Origin: Sphingomonas sp. 8AM | GTDB taxonomy: Bacteria > Pseudomonadota > Alphaproteobacteria > Sphingomonadales > Sphingomonadaceae | Direction: 5' to 3' | Length of the DNA stretch: 64,000 nucleotides | Assembly (NCBI RefSeq): GCF_902506455.1 | Contig: NZ_LR733844.1 | Location: forward strand, 1,372,223-1,436,222 | Shown: in pieces, positions 42,181 to 52,230 of the stretch | How the letters are laid out: the number at the start of each line of letters is the position of its first letter | Numbering within the stretch: position 1 is the stretch's first letter | Made by a program: the position numbers and the translations under genes | The notes under the pieces: generated by a model | Databases searched by the model: none | Told to the model about the DNA's origin: nothing | The model's input: only the letters and a program-made list of their open reading frames with translations

Positions 42181-42837
42181 ATGGCGTCCCGGCAACCCTC
42201 GCGCAGCTCCCGAAACCGCACGGCGCAGCGTGACGCGGCCGCCGAGCGCTGGCTGTTGCTGCTCTTCGTCGTGGCCGTGCTCGCGATCGCGGTCGGCCTG
42301 CTGGACAGCCGCTCCTTCGCGCCACGATCGAAGCGCGTCGCACCGCTGACGATGGCGGAGGCGCGCCGCGCCAACGCCGCGGTGCCGATCGTCGCCCGCG
42401 CCCGCGTCAGCGCGGCGCCGTACCGCTTCCGCGGCGGCCCCGCCGAGCGCGCGCAGGCGGTCGACTGCCTCGCGACGGCCGCGCTCTACGAAGTGGGGGA
42501 CGATCCGCGTGGGCAGCGCGCAGTCATCCAGGTCATCCTCAACCGCGCGCGGGCGCCCGGCTTTCCCCGGACGATCTGCGGGGTGGTCTACCAGGGATTT
42601 CAGCGGTCGACCGGCTGCCAGTTCTCGTTCACCTGCGACGGTTCGATCCGGCGGCGCACCCGGCATGTCGGCTGGGCGGCGGCGCGCGGGGTGGCCCGGC
42701 GCGCGCTGGCCGGGCGCGTCTTCGCCGATGTCGGTCGTGCGACCCATTACCATGCCGACTGGATGGTGCCTTACTGGCGCGATACGATGACCAAGGTGGC
42801 AAAGGTCGACACCCATCTCTTCTACGTGCGCCGCTGA
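42181..42837 (+). CDS. Cell-wall hydrolase, SleB-like
   Basis: A membrane-anchored putative peptidoglycan hydrolase. One N-terminal transmembrane helix (WLLLLFVVAVLAIAVGLL) is followed by the Hydrolase_2 domain: CLATAALYEVGDDPRGQRAV with the catalytic Glu, VYQGF, CQFSFTCDG and THYHADWMVPYW. Length from the ATG at 42181 is 218 residues. A GTG at 42112 overlaps the preceding stop (GTGA) and would give 241 residues. It probably acts in the periplasm on peptidoglycan remodelling. Confidence 0.85.
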   Translation: MASRQPSRSSRNRTAQRDAAAERWLLLLFVVAVLAIAVGLLDSRSFAPRSKRVAPLTMAEARRANAAVPIVARARVSAAPYRFRGGPAERAQAVDCLATAALYEVGDDPRGQRAVIQVILNRARAPGFPRTICGVVYQGFQRSTGCQFSFTCDGSIRRRTRHVGWAAARGVARRALAGRVFADVGRATHYHADWMVPYWRDTMTKVAKVDTHLFYVRR

Positions 42838-42934
42838 GCGCCTCCGCCTCGCCTGTACGGTTCGCGCCGGATGCCGTCATCGATATGAGCAGAACGACGG
42901 TTACGTTCGGCGGCCGCTGCGGTTAAGCCGCCGT

Positions 42935-44770
42935 ATGGAACAACAGGCTCTCGTTATCGCGCTGATCGGCGCCCTGGGGATCGGCGCGCAATGGGTGGCG
43001 TGGCGGACGGGATGGCCCGCCATCGCGCTGATGCTGGCCGCGGGCGTCGTCGCCGGCCCGATCGCCGGGTTGATCGTCCCCGAGCGGACCTTTGGTACCC
43101 TGCTCGAGCCGATGATCTCCGTCGCGGTCGCGCTGATCCTCTTCGAGGGCGGGCTGAGCCTAAACTTCCGGGAGTTGCGCAAGACCGAGGGTGCGGTGAC
43201 GCGGCTGATGATGATCGGTATCCCGCTCGGCTGGTCGCTCGGCGCGCTCGCCTGCTATTATGTCGCCGGGCTGGTCTGGCCGGTCGCGATCCTGTTTGCC
43301 GGCATCCTCGTCGTGACCGGACCGACCGTCGTCATCCCGCTGCTGCGACAGAGCAATATCGGGCCGCGTCCCCGCGCGATCCTGAAGTGGGAAGCGATCG
43401 TCAACGATCCGTTCGGCGCGCTGTGTGCCGTCATCACCTACGAATATCTGCGACGGGTCGATGACGGCGGCACGTTGTTGTCGGTGGTCGCCGCGCTGCT
43501 CGGCGCGGCGGTGGTGTCCGGGCTGATCGGCTATGCCATGGCGCGCGCGATCGCCTGGGCGTTCCCGCGCGGGCATGTGCCGGAATATCTGAAAGCGCCG
43601 GTGCTGCTGGTCGCCGTGATCGGGACCTTCGTCCTGTCGAACCTGATCCAGCAGGAAACCGGGCTGCTCGCGGTGACGGTGATGGGGGTGGCGGTCGCCA
43701 ACATGCGGCTCGATTCGCTGCGCGACATCCATCCGTTCAAGGAGAATGTGACGGTCCTGCTGATCTCCGGCGTGTTCGTCCTGCTGTCGGCGTCGCTCGA
43801 CTTCGCGGCGCTCCGCCTGTTCGAGTGGCGCTTTGCGGCCTTCCTCTTCGCCTTGCTGTTCCTCGTCCGTCCGGCGACGGTGCTGATCGCGCTGGCGTTC
43901 AGCAAGATCCCATGGAACGAGCGGCTGCTGATCGCGTGGATCGCGCCGCGCGGGGTCGTCGCGGTCGCGGTGTCGGGCCTGTTCGCGTTGCGCCTCAACC
44001 AGCTCGGCTATGGCAACGGCGATATTCTGGTCACGTTGTCGTTCGCGGTCGTGGTCGCGACGATCGTCGCGCATGGCTTCAGCATCCGCCACGTCGCGCG
44101 CTGGCTGAAGGTGACGGGCGCGGCCCAGAAGGGCCTGCTGATCGTCGGCAGCACGTCGTGGAGCGTCTCGCTGGCGCGGCAGCTCCAGTCCCTGGGCTTG
44201 CCGGTGATGATCGCGGATACCAGCTGGCAGCGGCTGTCCGCCGCGCGGCAGGCGGGGATCGAGACCTATCACGGCGAGATCCTGGCGGAGACGACCGATG
44301 ACCGGCTCGATTTCACGCAATTTCAGGTGCTGGCGGCGACGACCGAGAACGAGGCGTACAATGCGCTGGTCTGCAGCGAGTTCGCGCACGAAATCGGCCG
44401 CGACTCCGTTTACCAGCTGGGGGGCAGCGGCGATGACGAGGATCGGCGCAGCCTGCCCGAGGCGCTGCGCGGGCGGGCGATGTTCACTGCCGGCCACGGG
44501 GTGGAAGACATTCTCCGGCGCGAGACCGCCGGCTGGGCCTTTCGCAAGACGCGGATCAGCGAGCACTTCAATTTCGAGGATGCCCGCTCGCTCCTCCCGG
44601 ACGAGGCCGACATGCTGTTCGTCCTGCGCAAGGACGGTCGCATCCGCTTCTTCACCCATGCCGCGCGACCGACGCCGCAAAGCGGCGATATCGTGGTCTC
44701 TTACGGACCCTCGCGGCATGGTGATCCGGACGCCAATCGAACCTTCCAGACCGCAGGGGGTGTTGCATGA
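42935..44770 (+). CDS. Cation/proton antiporter (CPA family) with C-terminal TrkA-N/RCK domain
   Basis: 611 residues. About 12 hydrophobic segments form a Na+/H+ exchanger core. The motif WEAIVNDPFGAL contains the ND pair used for ion exchange in this class, and LFEGGLSL and APRGVVAVAVSG are characteristic. Residues from about 400 form a nucleotide-binding RCK/TrkA-N domain (KGLLIVGSTSWSVSLARQL). It likely exports Na+ or K+ in exchange for protons. The stop overlaps the next gene by 4 bases (ATGA), so both are co-translated. Confidence 0.92.
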   Translation: MEQQALVIALIGALGIGAQWVAWRTGWPAIALMLAAGVVAGPIAGLIVPERTFGTLLEPMISVAVALILFEGGLSLNFRELRKTEGAVTRLMMIGIPLGWSLGALACYYVAGLVWPVAILFAGILVVTGPTVVIPLLRQSNIGPRPRAILKWEAIVNDPFGALCAVITYEYLRRVDDGGTLLSVVAALLGAAVVSGLIGYAMARAIAWAFPRGHVPEYLKAPVLLVAVIGTFVLSNLIQQETGLLAVTVMGVAVANMRLDSLRDIHPFKENVTVLLISGVFVLLSASLDFAALRLFEWRFAAFLFALLFLVRPATVLIALAFSKIPWNERLLIAWIAPRGVVAVAVSGLFALRLNQLGYGNGDILVTLSFAVVVATIVAHGFSIRHVARWLKVTGAAQKGLLIVGSTSWSVSLARQLQSLGLPVMIADTSWQRLSAARQAGIETYHGEILAETTDDRLDFTQFQVLAATTENEAYNALVCSEFAHEIGRDSVYQLGGSGDDEDRRSLPEALRGRAMFTAGHGVEDILRRETAGWAFRKTRISEHFNFEDARSLLPDEADMLFVLRKDGRIRFFTHAARPTPQSGDIVVSYGPSRHGDPDANRTFQTAGGVA

Positions 44771-45408
44771 CGAACGTGCAGTGGAACAGCCGGACGAGGC
44801 TCCTGGCCGCGACCGCCGCCTTATGCCTTGGCGTGGCCGCGTGCCAGCCGGGTGGCGATGCGGTCGCAAACGACGCGGCGCAGGCGCCCGCCGATCCGGG
44901 TGCCGCCGTCAACGCCGCCCTTCCCGGTAACGACCGGGGGATGGCGATGCGGGAGGATGCGACGAAATCGATCATCCGCCCGGATATCGAGCCGTCACCT
45001 ACGCCGACGCCGGCTGCCGAGCCGGTGCAGCTGACCATCCCCTTCCCTGCGAAGGGCGTCGCGCCGGATGCGGCGGGTATGACGCTGCTCGACGGACTGG
45101 CGGCCGATCCGGTCGTGGCGCTGGGCGGCCCGATCACGATCTGGGGCCATAGCGACTCCCGCGGCTCGGATGCGGCCAATCTGGTCGCGTCGCGCCGCCG
45201 TGCCGAGGCGGCGCGCGACTATCTCGTCCAGAAAGGGGTGGCGGCGGACCGGATGACCGTCGTCGCGCTCGGCGAGGCTCGGTCGATCGCGCCGAACCGC
45301 CAGCTCGACGGCTCCGACGATCCGGAGGGCCGGGCGAAGAACAGGCGCGTCGAGATCAAGGTCGACCTGCCCGGGAAGGTGCCGGCAACGGAGACGCCTC
45401 CACGCTGA
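44767..45408 (+). CDS. OmpA-family lipoprotein
   Basis: 213 residues with a lipoprotein signal (lipobox VAAC near residue 26). A Pro/Ala-rich linker is followed by an OmpA-like peptidoglycan-binding domain (ITIWGHSDSRGSDAANLVASRRRAEAARDYL, then NRRVEIKVD). It should anchor the outer membrane to peptidoglycan. The 4-base overlap with the antiporter gene suggests a joint role in envelope or ion stress; this pairing is unusual. Confidence 0.9.
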   Translation: MTNVQWNSRTRLLAATAALCLGVAACQPGGDAVANDAAQAPADPGAAVNAALPGNDRGMAMREDATKSIIRPDIEPSPTPTPAAEPVQLTIPFPAKGVAPDAAGMTLLDGLAADPVVALGGPITIWGHSDSRGSDAANLVASRRRAEAARDYLVQKGVAADRMTVVALGEARSIAPNRQLDGSDDPEGRAKNRRVEIKVDLPGKVPATETPPR

Positions 45409-45589
45409 GCCGTCGTGACCGTGCGATGTTGCAGCGTCCGTATCATCGTCAAGCGATCCGGCGGCAATCATCAACGCTGCGCGCGCGTGCCGGCGACCTG
45501 TTGGCTAACCTTGGTCAGGAGCAATCTTTCGTTACCAAGTCCGGCAAAATGCGTTGATGACCTAGATAGAAAATCGAGGTTGCCCGTTG

Positions 45590-46777
45590 ATGCCGTTGCC
45601 TGCCGATCGTCTCCCCGTTCTCGATGCCAGTCGCGCACTAAAGATGGCCCGTTCTGCTCATGCCTATGTCCGCGGCAACACTGCGAAATTCTACGAGTGG
45701 CTTGCCGGTTCGTCCGTCGCGGCCCGGGTTCCCGACGGGCCGGCAGTCTGGATATGCGGCGACTGTCATCTCGGCAATCTCGGCCCGATCGCCAATGGCG
45801 ACGGGCGGGTCGAGATCCAGATCCGCGACCTCGACCAGGCCGTCATCGGCAATCCCGCGCACGACCTGATCCGGCTGGGTCTGTCGCTCGCCACCGCCGC
45901 GCGTGGCTCGGACCTGCCGGGCGTCACGACCGCGCGGATGATCGAGGAGATGGTCGAGGGCTATGCGGCGGCGATCCATGATCCGACCAGCGGCGATCCG
46001 GGCGTCGAACCGGAGGTCGTGCGTAGCATCAAGCGGGAGGCGCTGGGGCGGCGGTGGCGTCATCTCGCCAGGGAACGTCTCGACGCGGTCGAACCGCGTA
46101 TCCGGCTGGGGAAGAAGTTCTGGGCATTGGCCGACGAGGAGCGGGCGGCGCTGACGGCGTTGTTCGAGGACCCGCAGGTCGCCCACATGGTGCTGTCGCT
46201 GAAAGGCAAACCCGCCGACCGCGAGGTACGGCTGGTCGATGCCGCTTATTGGATGAAGGGGTGCAGTTCGCTCGGGCTGTTGCGATACGCCGCCATCGTC
46301 GCCCTGAAGACGAGCAAGGGCCGATGGTCCTACGCGCTGATCGATCTGAAGGAAGCTGTCGACCCGATCGCCCCAACCGGCGCGACGGCGGAGATGCCGG
46401 CCGACAATGGCGAGCGCGTCGTGGCGGCCGCGCGCGCGCTGTCACCGCATCTGGGCACGCGGATGATGGCAGTCCGCCTGCTCGATCGCTCGCTCTTCAT
46501 CCGGGAGCTGGCGCCGCAGGACCTGAAAATCGAGATCGACCAGTTCAATCATGCGCAGGCCGTGCGCTCGGCGCGCTATCTCGCCTTCGTGGTCGGCAGG
46601 GCACATGCCCGGCAGATGGACGCAGCGACGCGCGGCGCATGGATCGACGTCCTCGATGCGGACCGGCGGGGCGCGATCGATGCGCCGTCATGGTTGTGGG
46701 AAAGCGTCGTGGCGCTCGCGGGTCAGCACGAAACCGGGTACCTCGAACATTGTCGCCGTTACGCACTCGCCGCCTGA
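45590..46777 (+). CDS. DUF2252 protein (kinase-like fold)
   Basis: 395 residues from the ATG at 45590, behind CGAGG. The signature ICGDCHLGNLG, DLDQAVIGNPAHDLIRLGLSLA and the late AFVVGRAHARQMD match DUF2252, a family with an atypical protein-kinase/aminoglycoside-kinase-like fold. The substrate is unknown. Co-oriented with a helix-hairpin-helix gene 29 bases downstream. Confidence 0.88.
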   Translation: MPLPADRLPVLDASRALKMARSAHAYVRGNTAKFYEWLAGSSVAARVPDGPAVWICGDCHLGNLGPIANGDGRVEIQIRDLDQAVIGNPAHDLIRLGLSLATAARGSDLPGVTTARMIEEMVEGYAAAIHDPTSGDPGVEPEVVRSIKREALGRRWRHLARERLDAVEPRIRLGKKFWALADEERAALTALFEDPQVAHMVLSLKGKPADREVRLVDAAYWMKGCSSLGLLRYAAIVALKTSKGRWSYALIDLKEAVDPIAPTGATAEMPADNGERVVAAARALSPHLGTRMMAVRLLDRSLFIRELAPQDLKIEIDQFNHAQAVRSARYLAFVVGRAHARQMDAATRGAWIDVLDADRRGAIDAPSWLWESVVALAGQHETGYLEHCRRYALAA

Positions 46778-46806
46778 CCGGGCCGCATCAAGGAAGAGAG
46801 AATTCG

Positions 46807-47013
46807 ATGAGCGACGTTCCTCTGGTCGACGTCAACACCGCCTCCGCGGAAGAGCTGGACGCCGTCCCCGGTCTCAAAGGGCACGGGTTCGAGATTGTCC
46901 GCTATCGTGGCGAACGCGGGCGCTTCACCGATCTGCGCCAGCTTGATGAGGTGCCCGGTCTCGCCGGCAAAGCGGATGATGGTCGCGCTGCGCTGACCGT
47001 CGGGGAAGCGTGA
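46807..47013 (+). CDS. Small helix-hairpin-helix (ComEA-like) protein
   Basis: 68 residues. DVNTASAEELDAVPGLKGHG and LRQLDEVPGLAGKADD form the paired hairpins of the ComEA-type DNA-binding fold, but there is no signal peptide or membrane helix. It is therefore likely cytoplasmic and binds DNA non-specifically. An AAGGAAGAGAG site precedes the ATG. Confidence 0.8.
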   Translation: MSDVPLVDVNTASAEELDAVPGLKGHGFEIVRYRGERGRFTDLRQLDEVPGLAGKADDGRAALTVGEA

Positions 47014-47101
47014 CGACGCGACCGGCCGTCGGTGTTGCGGTGGCAGGAAATTAACCACGACGACGTATGCAGGGCGGGCCTCGTCAGGTCGGAGCGCTTG
47101 T

Positions 47102-47215
47102 ATGATCGTCCTCGCCGGTTACGCTATCGGATCGTTGTTCACCCTGGCCGCGGTCGCCAACATCTGCCGTGCGCTGCAGCCACGCCGCGTCCTGGCGCGG
47201 GTGCGCGTGCGCTAG
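47102..47215 (+). CDS. Tiny membrane protein (37 aa)
   Basis: A 37-residue frame starting MIVLAGYAIGSLFTLAAVAN, one hydrophobic helix followed by an arginine-rich tail (RRVLARVRVR). GTCGGAG lies 8 bases before the ATG. The pattern is that of a single-span small membrane protein. No family is recognised and it could be spurious. Confidence 0.4.
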   Translation: MIVLAGYAIGSLFTLAAVANICRALQPRRVLARVRVR

Positions 47216-47244
47216 TCGATCGGCGTTTGCGCGGATGATATCGT

Positions 47245-48297
47245 TCACACCTCGATCGCGACGAAGATCGCGCCGGTGCGCGGCTTGTCGTCGGCGGTGT
47301 CGAACGCCTCGTTGATCCGGTCGAGCGGGACGCGGTGCGTGATCAGTTCCTGCGTCTTCAGCACGCCGCGCGCGATCAGGTCGAGCACCTCGGCCTCCTC
47401 GGGGCGGATGTCGTGCAACGCGAAGCTGGCGCTGGGGAGCAGCCGGATCTCCGACATCTGAATGCGCTGCCATTCCAATGGGATCGCGATCTCGCCCTCG
47501 TCAAAGCCGCCGACGATCACGACGGTCCCGCCGCGCCGCGCCATTTTCGTCGCCTGCGGCAGCGTGGTCGGCATCGCCGCGCCCCCGACGCACTCGAAAA
47601 CCACGTCCGCGCCCTGACCGCGCGCGAAGGCCTGCACCGCCGCGACCGGATCGCCGTCGCCCGCGTCGATCACCGCGTCCGCGCCGAGGCGTCGTGCAAT
47701 GTCCAGCGAATGCGCGACCTTGTCGACGACGATCACCGCCGCGCCTGCCGCCTTGGCGAGCATCAACTGCCCGAGCCCGATCGGCCCGGCGCCGATCACC
47801 GCCACGCGGTCGCCGATCGTCACGCCGGACAGATGATGCGCGTGCAGGCATACCGAGTAAGTGTCGACCAGCGCCGCATCGTCGAAGCCGACGTGATCGG
47901 GGAGGTGGTAGAATTTGTGCTGGGGGCCGACGACATATTCCGCATAGGCGCGCGAGACGCTCTTGGTGCGCGTGGGGTACAGATCCGGGCAGAGATTATA
48001 GCGGCGTGCGCGGCACCAGTCGCACTTTCCGCAGCCCAGCACCGTCTCCACCACCACCCGGTCACCAACGGTGAACTGTTTTACCGCATCGCCGACCGCG
48101 ACGATCTCGCCGGCGAGTTCGTGGCCCACGACATGGCAGGCGAGATGCGGATCGGGCTTCTTCCAGTGGCGCAGATCGGTGCCGCAGATCCCGGCAACCC
48201 GCACGCGCATCCGCACCCAGTCGTCGGCGGGCAGTTCCGGCGTCTCGATCTCCGCCAGTTCGAACCGGCCGTCTTCGGTCTTCAAGGCTGCGCGCAT
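47245..48297 (-). CDS. Zinc-dependent sugar/polyol alcohol dehydrogenase
   Basis: A 350-residue MDR enzyme with both zinc sites. Catalytic: CGTDLRHW and GHELAGEI. Structural: CGKCDWCRARRYNLC with four Cys. The cofactor motif is GAGPIGLGQLM. Similar to L-idonate/threonine/galactitol-type dehydrogenases, it probably oxidises a sugar or polyol with NAD+. It is the last gene of a tightly packed operon (lactonase 1 base upstream, SDR before that), which resembles an oxidative sugar pathway from sugar to lactone to acid. Confidence 0.92.
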   Translation of the reverse strand: MRAALKTEDGRFELAEIETPELPADDWVRMRVRVAGICGTDLRHWKKPDPHLACHVVGHELAGEIVAVGDAVKQFTVGDRVVVETVLGCGKCDWCRARRYNLCPDLYPTRTKSVSRAYAEYVVGPQHKFYHLPDHVGFDDAALVDTYSVCLHAHHLSGVTIGDRVAVIGAGPIGLGQLMLAKAAGAAVIVVDKVAHSLDIARRLGADAVIDAGDGDPVAAVQAFARGQGADVVFECVGGAAMPTTLPQATKMARRGGTVVIVGGFDEGEIAIPLEWQRIQMSEIRLLPSASFALHDIRPEEAEVLDLIARGVLKTQELITHRVPLDRINEAFDTADDKPRTGAIFVAIEV

Positions 48298-48298
48298 G

Positions 48299-49267
48299 TC
48301 ACGCTCCGTTGTCGTCGATCAGCAGAAAGGCCGCGCCGGGCACGTCGAGCCGCTGGCGTACATATCCGTCCTTCGCGGCGAGCACCGTCACGCCGCCGTG
48401 CTCCTCATGCGCGACGAGCAGGTCGTCGCCGACCGGGAGGATGAAACGCGGTGATGCGCCGCCGCTGGCGACATGGCGCAGCAGGCGCGGCTGCGCAGGG
48501 TCGTCGAGCGCGAAGGTGGCGATGCTGTCGTGGCCGCGGTTGCTGACGTACAGTCGTCCGGCCGCCGCATCGAGCACGATCTCGCCACCGAGGCTGTCGC
48601 GGCCGGCGTCGGCCGGCAGCGTCGAGACGATTTCCGTCGCGCGCCATTGTGGATCGCCGGTGTCGAGGACGGTCAGCGTCGAGGCCAGCTCGCTGACGAG
48701 ATAGGCGAGCGGCGCGGCGGGATGGCGCGCGAGGTGGCGCGGCCCCGATCCGGGCGGGGCGGCATAGAGCGCGCGGTCGCCGGTCATGATCCGGTCGGCG
48801 CCGAGATCGACGTGAATCACCGTGCCGTCGGGTGCGAAGCCGACCCAATGTGCGTGCGGGCCTGCCTGCCGGTCCGCGTCGGGGCCGCGTCCCGCTCCGC
48901 TCCACGTCTCCGCGCCCTGCGGCAGGCCGTCGGCGCCGAGCGCGAGCCGCGTGACGCTGCCGCTGCCGTAATTGGCGACGGCCAGGTTGCGGTGGTCGGG
49001 CGAGAGCGCGAGATGACACGGCGCGCTGCCGCCGGAGGGAACCGCCGCGATCCTCGTCCAGTCATCGCCCCGATAGACCGCGACTTCGTTGGCGACCTCG
49101 TCGACCGCAAAGCGCAGGCCGTGACGATCCGATGCCACGATCCACGATGCGTTGCGGACATGCGACAGCGGCGCGCCCGGCGTCCAGCGCCCGTCCGCCG
49201 CACGCGTGATCGGGAGCAGCCCCGCTCCGCCGCTCGCCGCATAGGTGCCGACCAGCACGCGCGTCAT
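48299..49267 (-). CDS. Lactonase (7-bladed beta-propeller, PF10282 family)
   Basis: 322 residues of the 6-phosphogluconolactonase-like propeller family. Blade motifs VLVGTYA, CHLALSPDHRNLAVANYGSGSV, GPHAHWVGFAPDG and GPRHLARHPAAPLAYLVSELASTLTV are typical and carry the conserved His and Glu residues. It should open a sugar lactone. It overlaps the SDR gene by 4 bases and ends 1 base before the Zn dehydrogenase start. This ordering supports a coupled dehydrogenase-lactonase pathway. Confidence 0.92.
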   Translation of the reverse strand: MTRVLVGTYAASGGAGLLPITRAADGRWTPGAPLSHVRNASWIVASDRHGLRFAVDEVANEVAVYRGDDWTRIAAVPSGGSAPCHLALSPDHRNLAVANYGSGSVTRLALGADGLPQGAETWSGAGRGPDADRQAGPHAHWVGFAPDGTVIHVDLGADRIMTGDRALYAAPPGSGPRHLARHPAAPLAYLVSELASTLTVLDTGDPQWRATEIVSTLPADAGRDSLGGEIVLDAAAGRLYVSNRGHDSIATFALDDPAQPRLLRHVASGGASPRFILPVGDDLLVAHEEHGGVTVLAAKDGYVRQRLDVPGAAFLLIDDNGA

Positions 49268-49980
49268 GGCAATTCCTGAAGCCGTGGCTCGATCCGCAAC
49301 GAGACGATGTCGACGCGCGCCGGCCGGTCGAGCAGGAACGCGATCGCCTCCGCGACATCCTCGGCGCGCAGCATCTCGTCGCGCGCGATCTGCTGGTCTT
49401 GTTCGTCCGGCGAGGCTGCCTGCATGTCGCTGCCGGTGGTGCCCGGTTCGACCACGCCGACGCGGATGCCGCGCGGTGCGACCTCCTTGCGGAGCGTCTC
49501 GACGAAGGCGCGTATGCCGGCCTTGGTCGCGGAATAGACGCTCTCGCCCGGCGCATGGATCGAGGCGCTGATCGAGCCGACCATCACGATCTGTCCGCCG
49601 TCCTTGAGCCGCGCCAGCGCGCCGCGTGCCGCCGCCATCGCCCCCGTCAGGTTGACCGCGACGACGTAGCGCCAGTCGGCGTCAGGCATTTCGTCGATCG
49701 GCTCGGCACCGAGCGCGGCGTTCGACACCAGAGCGTCGAGCCCGCCGAGCTGCGCGTCGGCCGCGGCGAACAGCGTCTCGATACCCTCGGGCGTGCCGAG
49801 GTCGGCGCTGACCCCGTGCACCTCGCCGGGAAGAGCGGCGAAGCCGTCGAGCGCTTCCTTGAGCGCATCGGGGTCGCGCCCGACCGTGACGATCCGTGCG
49901 CCCTGACCGGCGAGCAGCGCGATGGTGGCGCGGCCGATGCCGGTGGTGCCGCCGGTGACGATGATCCGCTTGCCCTTCAT
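49264..49980 (-). CDS. Short-chain dehydrogenase/reductase in sugar-oxidation operon
   Basis: 238 residues. TGGTTGIG near residue 9, SNAA in place of the usual NNAG, Ser in GSISASIHAPGES, and YSATK as the YxxxK motif. Likely NAD(P)-dependent and acting on a sugar-derived hydroxyl or keto group. Its last 4 bases overlap the lactonase start, and its own start lies 1 base after the end of the broken toroid-like gene, so the genes are read as one unit. Confidence 0.92.
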   Translation of the reverse strand: MKGKRIIVTGGTTGIGRATIALLAGQGARIVTVGRDPDALKEALDGFAALPGEVHGVSADLGTPEGIETLFAAADAQLGGLDALVSNAALGAEPIDEMPDADWRYVVAVNLTGAMAAARGALARLKDGGQIVMVGSISASIHAPGESVYSATKAGIRAFVETLRKEVAPRGIRVGVVEPGTTGSDMQAASPDEQDQQIARDEMLRAEDVAEAIAFLLDRPARVDIVSLRIEPRLQELP

Positions 49981-49981
49981 C

Positions 49982-52225
49982 TCATTCGCTCCATTGCAGG
50001 ATCAGGCGGCCGCTGGCGGGCACGCGGAAGTCGAGGCGATCCTTGTCGGCGTGATGCGGGCGCAGCCGGTCACCGTGCGCGCTGGTCAGCGTCGCCTCCG
50101 GCAACCGCCTGCGCTTGAGCCGCACCAGCGACAGATCGGCGTGGCACGTCTCGCCGCCGTCGAGCACCAGCGTCAGCGCGCGCTCGCCGGTGCGCTCGAT
50201 CGCACGGACGAACAGGTTGCAGAACAGCCGGAAGGGCGCGTCCTCGACATGGTGGAAGGCCCGCGACGCAAAGACCATCGCCGCGCCGGCGCCATAGATT
50301 TCCTGCCCGACCTGTCCGGCCTGCTGTCCGTCGCCGTACAGGTCCTCGAGCGGGAACGAGAGTTTGGGATTGATGACGCCGCTTTGATGCGGCGGCCCGG
50401 CGATTGCCTCGGCCGGCAGCGCGTCGGGATAATAATACCACGCCCGGTCGAGCGCATATCTGCAATATTAGCCGATCAGCATCCGCGCGGCGGGCTCCAG
50501 ATCGGGGCCGCTGTCGGAGAGATACGCCTCGAATGCGGTGAAGCTGTCGAAACATTCGTAGATCGCCATATACGGTGCGTCATGCAGACAGGTCGCGCCG
50601 AGGAAGGTGCGATAATGTTGCGCGTGGCCGATCTCCGATTCCCACAATTCGCAATTGTGGAAGAAGCTGGCGAGATAGACGTAGCTTTGCCCGCGATACC
50701 GTTCCTCGTTCGTGATCCGCCACAGCCGCAGACACGCCGCCGCACCCCATGCGGTCAGGTTCGCCTGATATTCGAGGTTGAAGCGCATCCCGACCGCGGC
50801 ATCGATCGCGGCGCGCGCCTCGTGCAGATAGGTCTGGTCGTCGGTCAGCTGATAGCAGAACAGCATCAATTGCGCGTAGATGCCGCCGACGTCGGTCTGC
50901 CCGAAGCGATCGTCGTTGCGCGCCTGCGTCTTCACCGAGAAGTCGCGGATATCGTACATGATCGGCCACGCATAATGGAAATGCCGCGCCGCACGGATGC
51001 CATAGTCGATCGACCTGAACAGCAGGTCACGGCACGTTTCGTCGCCGTCCAGCGCCATTCGCGCCATGTTGAGCAGCGGATGATAGAGATACCAGCTGTC
51101 GATCGCATCGGCATCCTTGTCGTCGCCGACATTGGGCAGATACCGCCGCACAACCTTCAGCTCGTCATCGTAGAAGCGCGCCAGCCCGCGTCGCAATTCC
51201 GCTTCGAGCGGCAGCGGCTCGCCGCGCCAGCGCCCGTAATCGTGGAGTGCGGCGAGCACCGACATCTGCACCATCACGTCGGGATATTCGCCGTCCGGGT
51301 AGGGCATGACATAGGTATGGCCATAATGGCGGACGGTGGCCTGTGGCGCGTTTTCGAGATCGGCGATCGTCCGGTCGGCGCGGTCGATCCAGTCGCGATA
51401 GTCGACGCGCGGCAGCGGCAGTGCCTGATACGCGAGCCCGAGCATCTGGAGGAACTGCCGCGCCATCTCCAGCTCATTGTCGGCGGCGCCGTCGCGGAAC
51501 ACGATGATCGGGTTGCTGAGCATCACCGGCTCGCCCGCGGGCAGCGGATGCGTCGGCGGCGTGCCGCTTTGCGGCGGGGTGGGGAGCAGATAGCCCAGCT
51601 CCGGCCATTCGCCGCCGACCGCGGCGTCGGGCACGGTATGCGTGGCGCGGTAATAGTCGTTCAATCGCGTCAGGTTCTGGAGATACAGCACGCTTCCGAA
51701 CGCCGGATCGTCGCAGCGGAAGTAGATCAGCCCGCCGTTCACGCCGCGCTGCGCCGCCTCGACGGTGCCGTTGGCGCCGGTCGGATCGTCGTCGGCGTCG
51801 AGCACGTACAGGTCGCGCGGGTGGAAGGGGATCAGCAACGGCGCGGCCGGGATCAGCCACACCGCCAGTTGCATCCGGTGCAGGTCCGCCTCGCTGGTGC
51901 GCAGCGCGATGACGTGGCGGCCGATCGTTCCCTCGACATCCAGCCGCAGCGCCTCGCCGGGTTCGGCGGGGACCTTGCGGATCGTCATGTCCCCGTCGGG
52001 CACAAAGGCGGCCCGCACGGCGAGGCCGCCTTTGCCGGGGCGTCGCACCAGCACCCAGATCGAATCCCCGCTGCGACAGACCTCGACGGTCAGATCGCCG
52101 AGCCGGAGACGCTCGATCCGCTTCATCCCGCCGTTCTGCAACTCGCCGCGCAACGCCAGCACATAGGCGCTGACACCCGGGATGCTCTCGGCCAGTTTCA
52201 CGCTCTCCGTCGTCCGTGTCGCCAC
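49982..52225 (-). pseudogene. Large toroid-like protein interrupted by an in-frame TAA
   Basis: From a GTG at 52225 (GGAG upstream) the frame runs 585 residues to TAA at 50468-50470. It then continues in the same frame without another stop to 49982, for about 747 residues in all. The continuation (CRYALDRAWYYYPDALP to RLILQWSE) has the same composition and ends exactly where the operon spacing predicts. A single substitution therefore seems to have created the stop. The middle is rich in helical repeats with aromatic residues (YLYHPLLNMARMALDGDE, HYAWPIMYDIRDFS), suggesting a six-hairpin glycosidase-like alpha/alpha toroid. The family is not recognised. A truncated product could still be made. 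Confidence 0.7.
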
Positions 52226-52230
52226 CGCGC

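Noticed and set aside
43160..44869. A 569-codon antisense frame to the antiporter
   Set aside because: Gln/Arg/His-rich translation without helices; the plus strand encodes the transporter.
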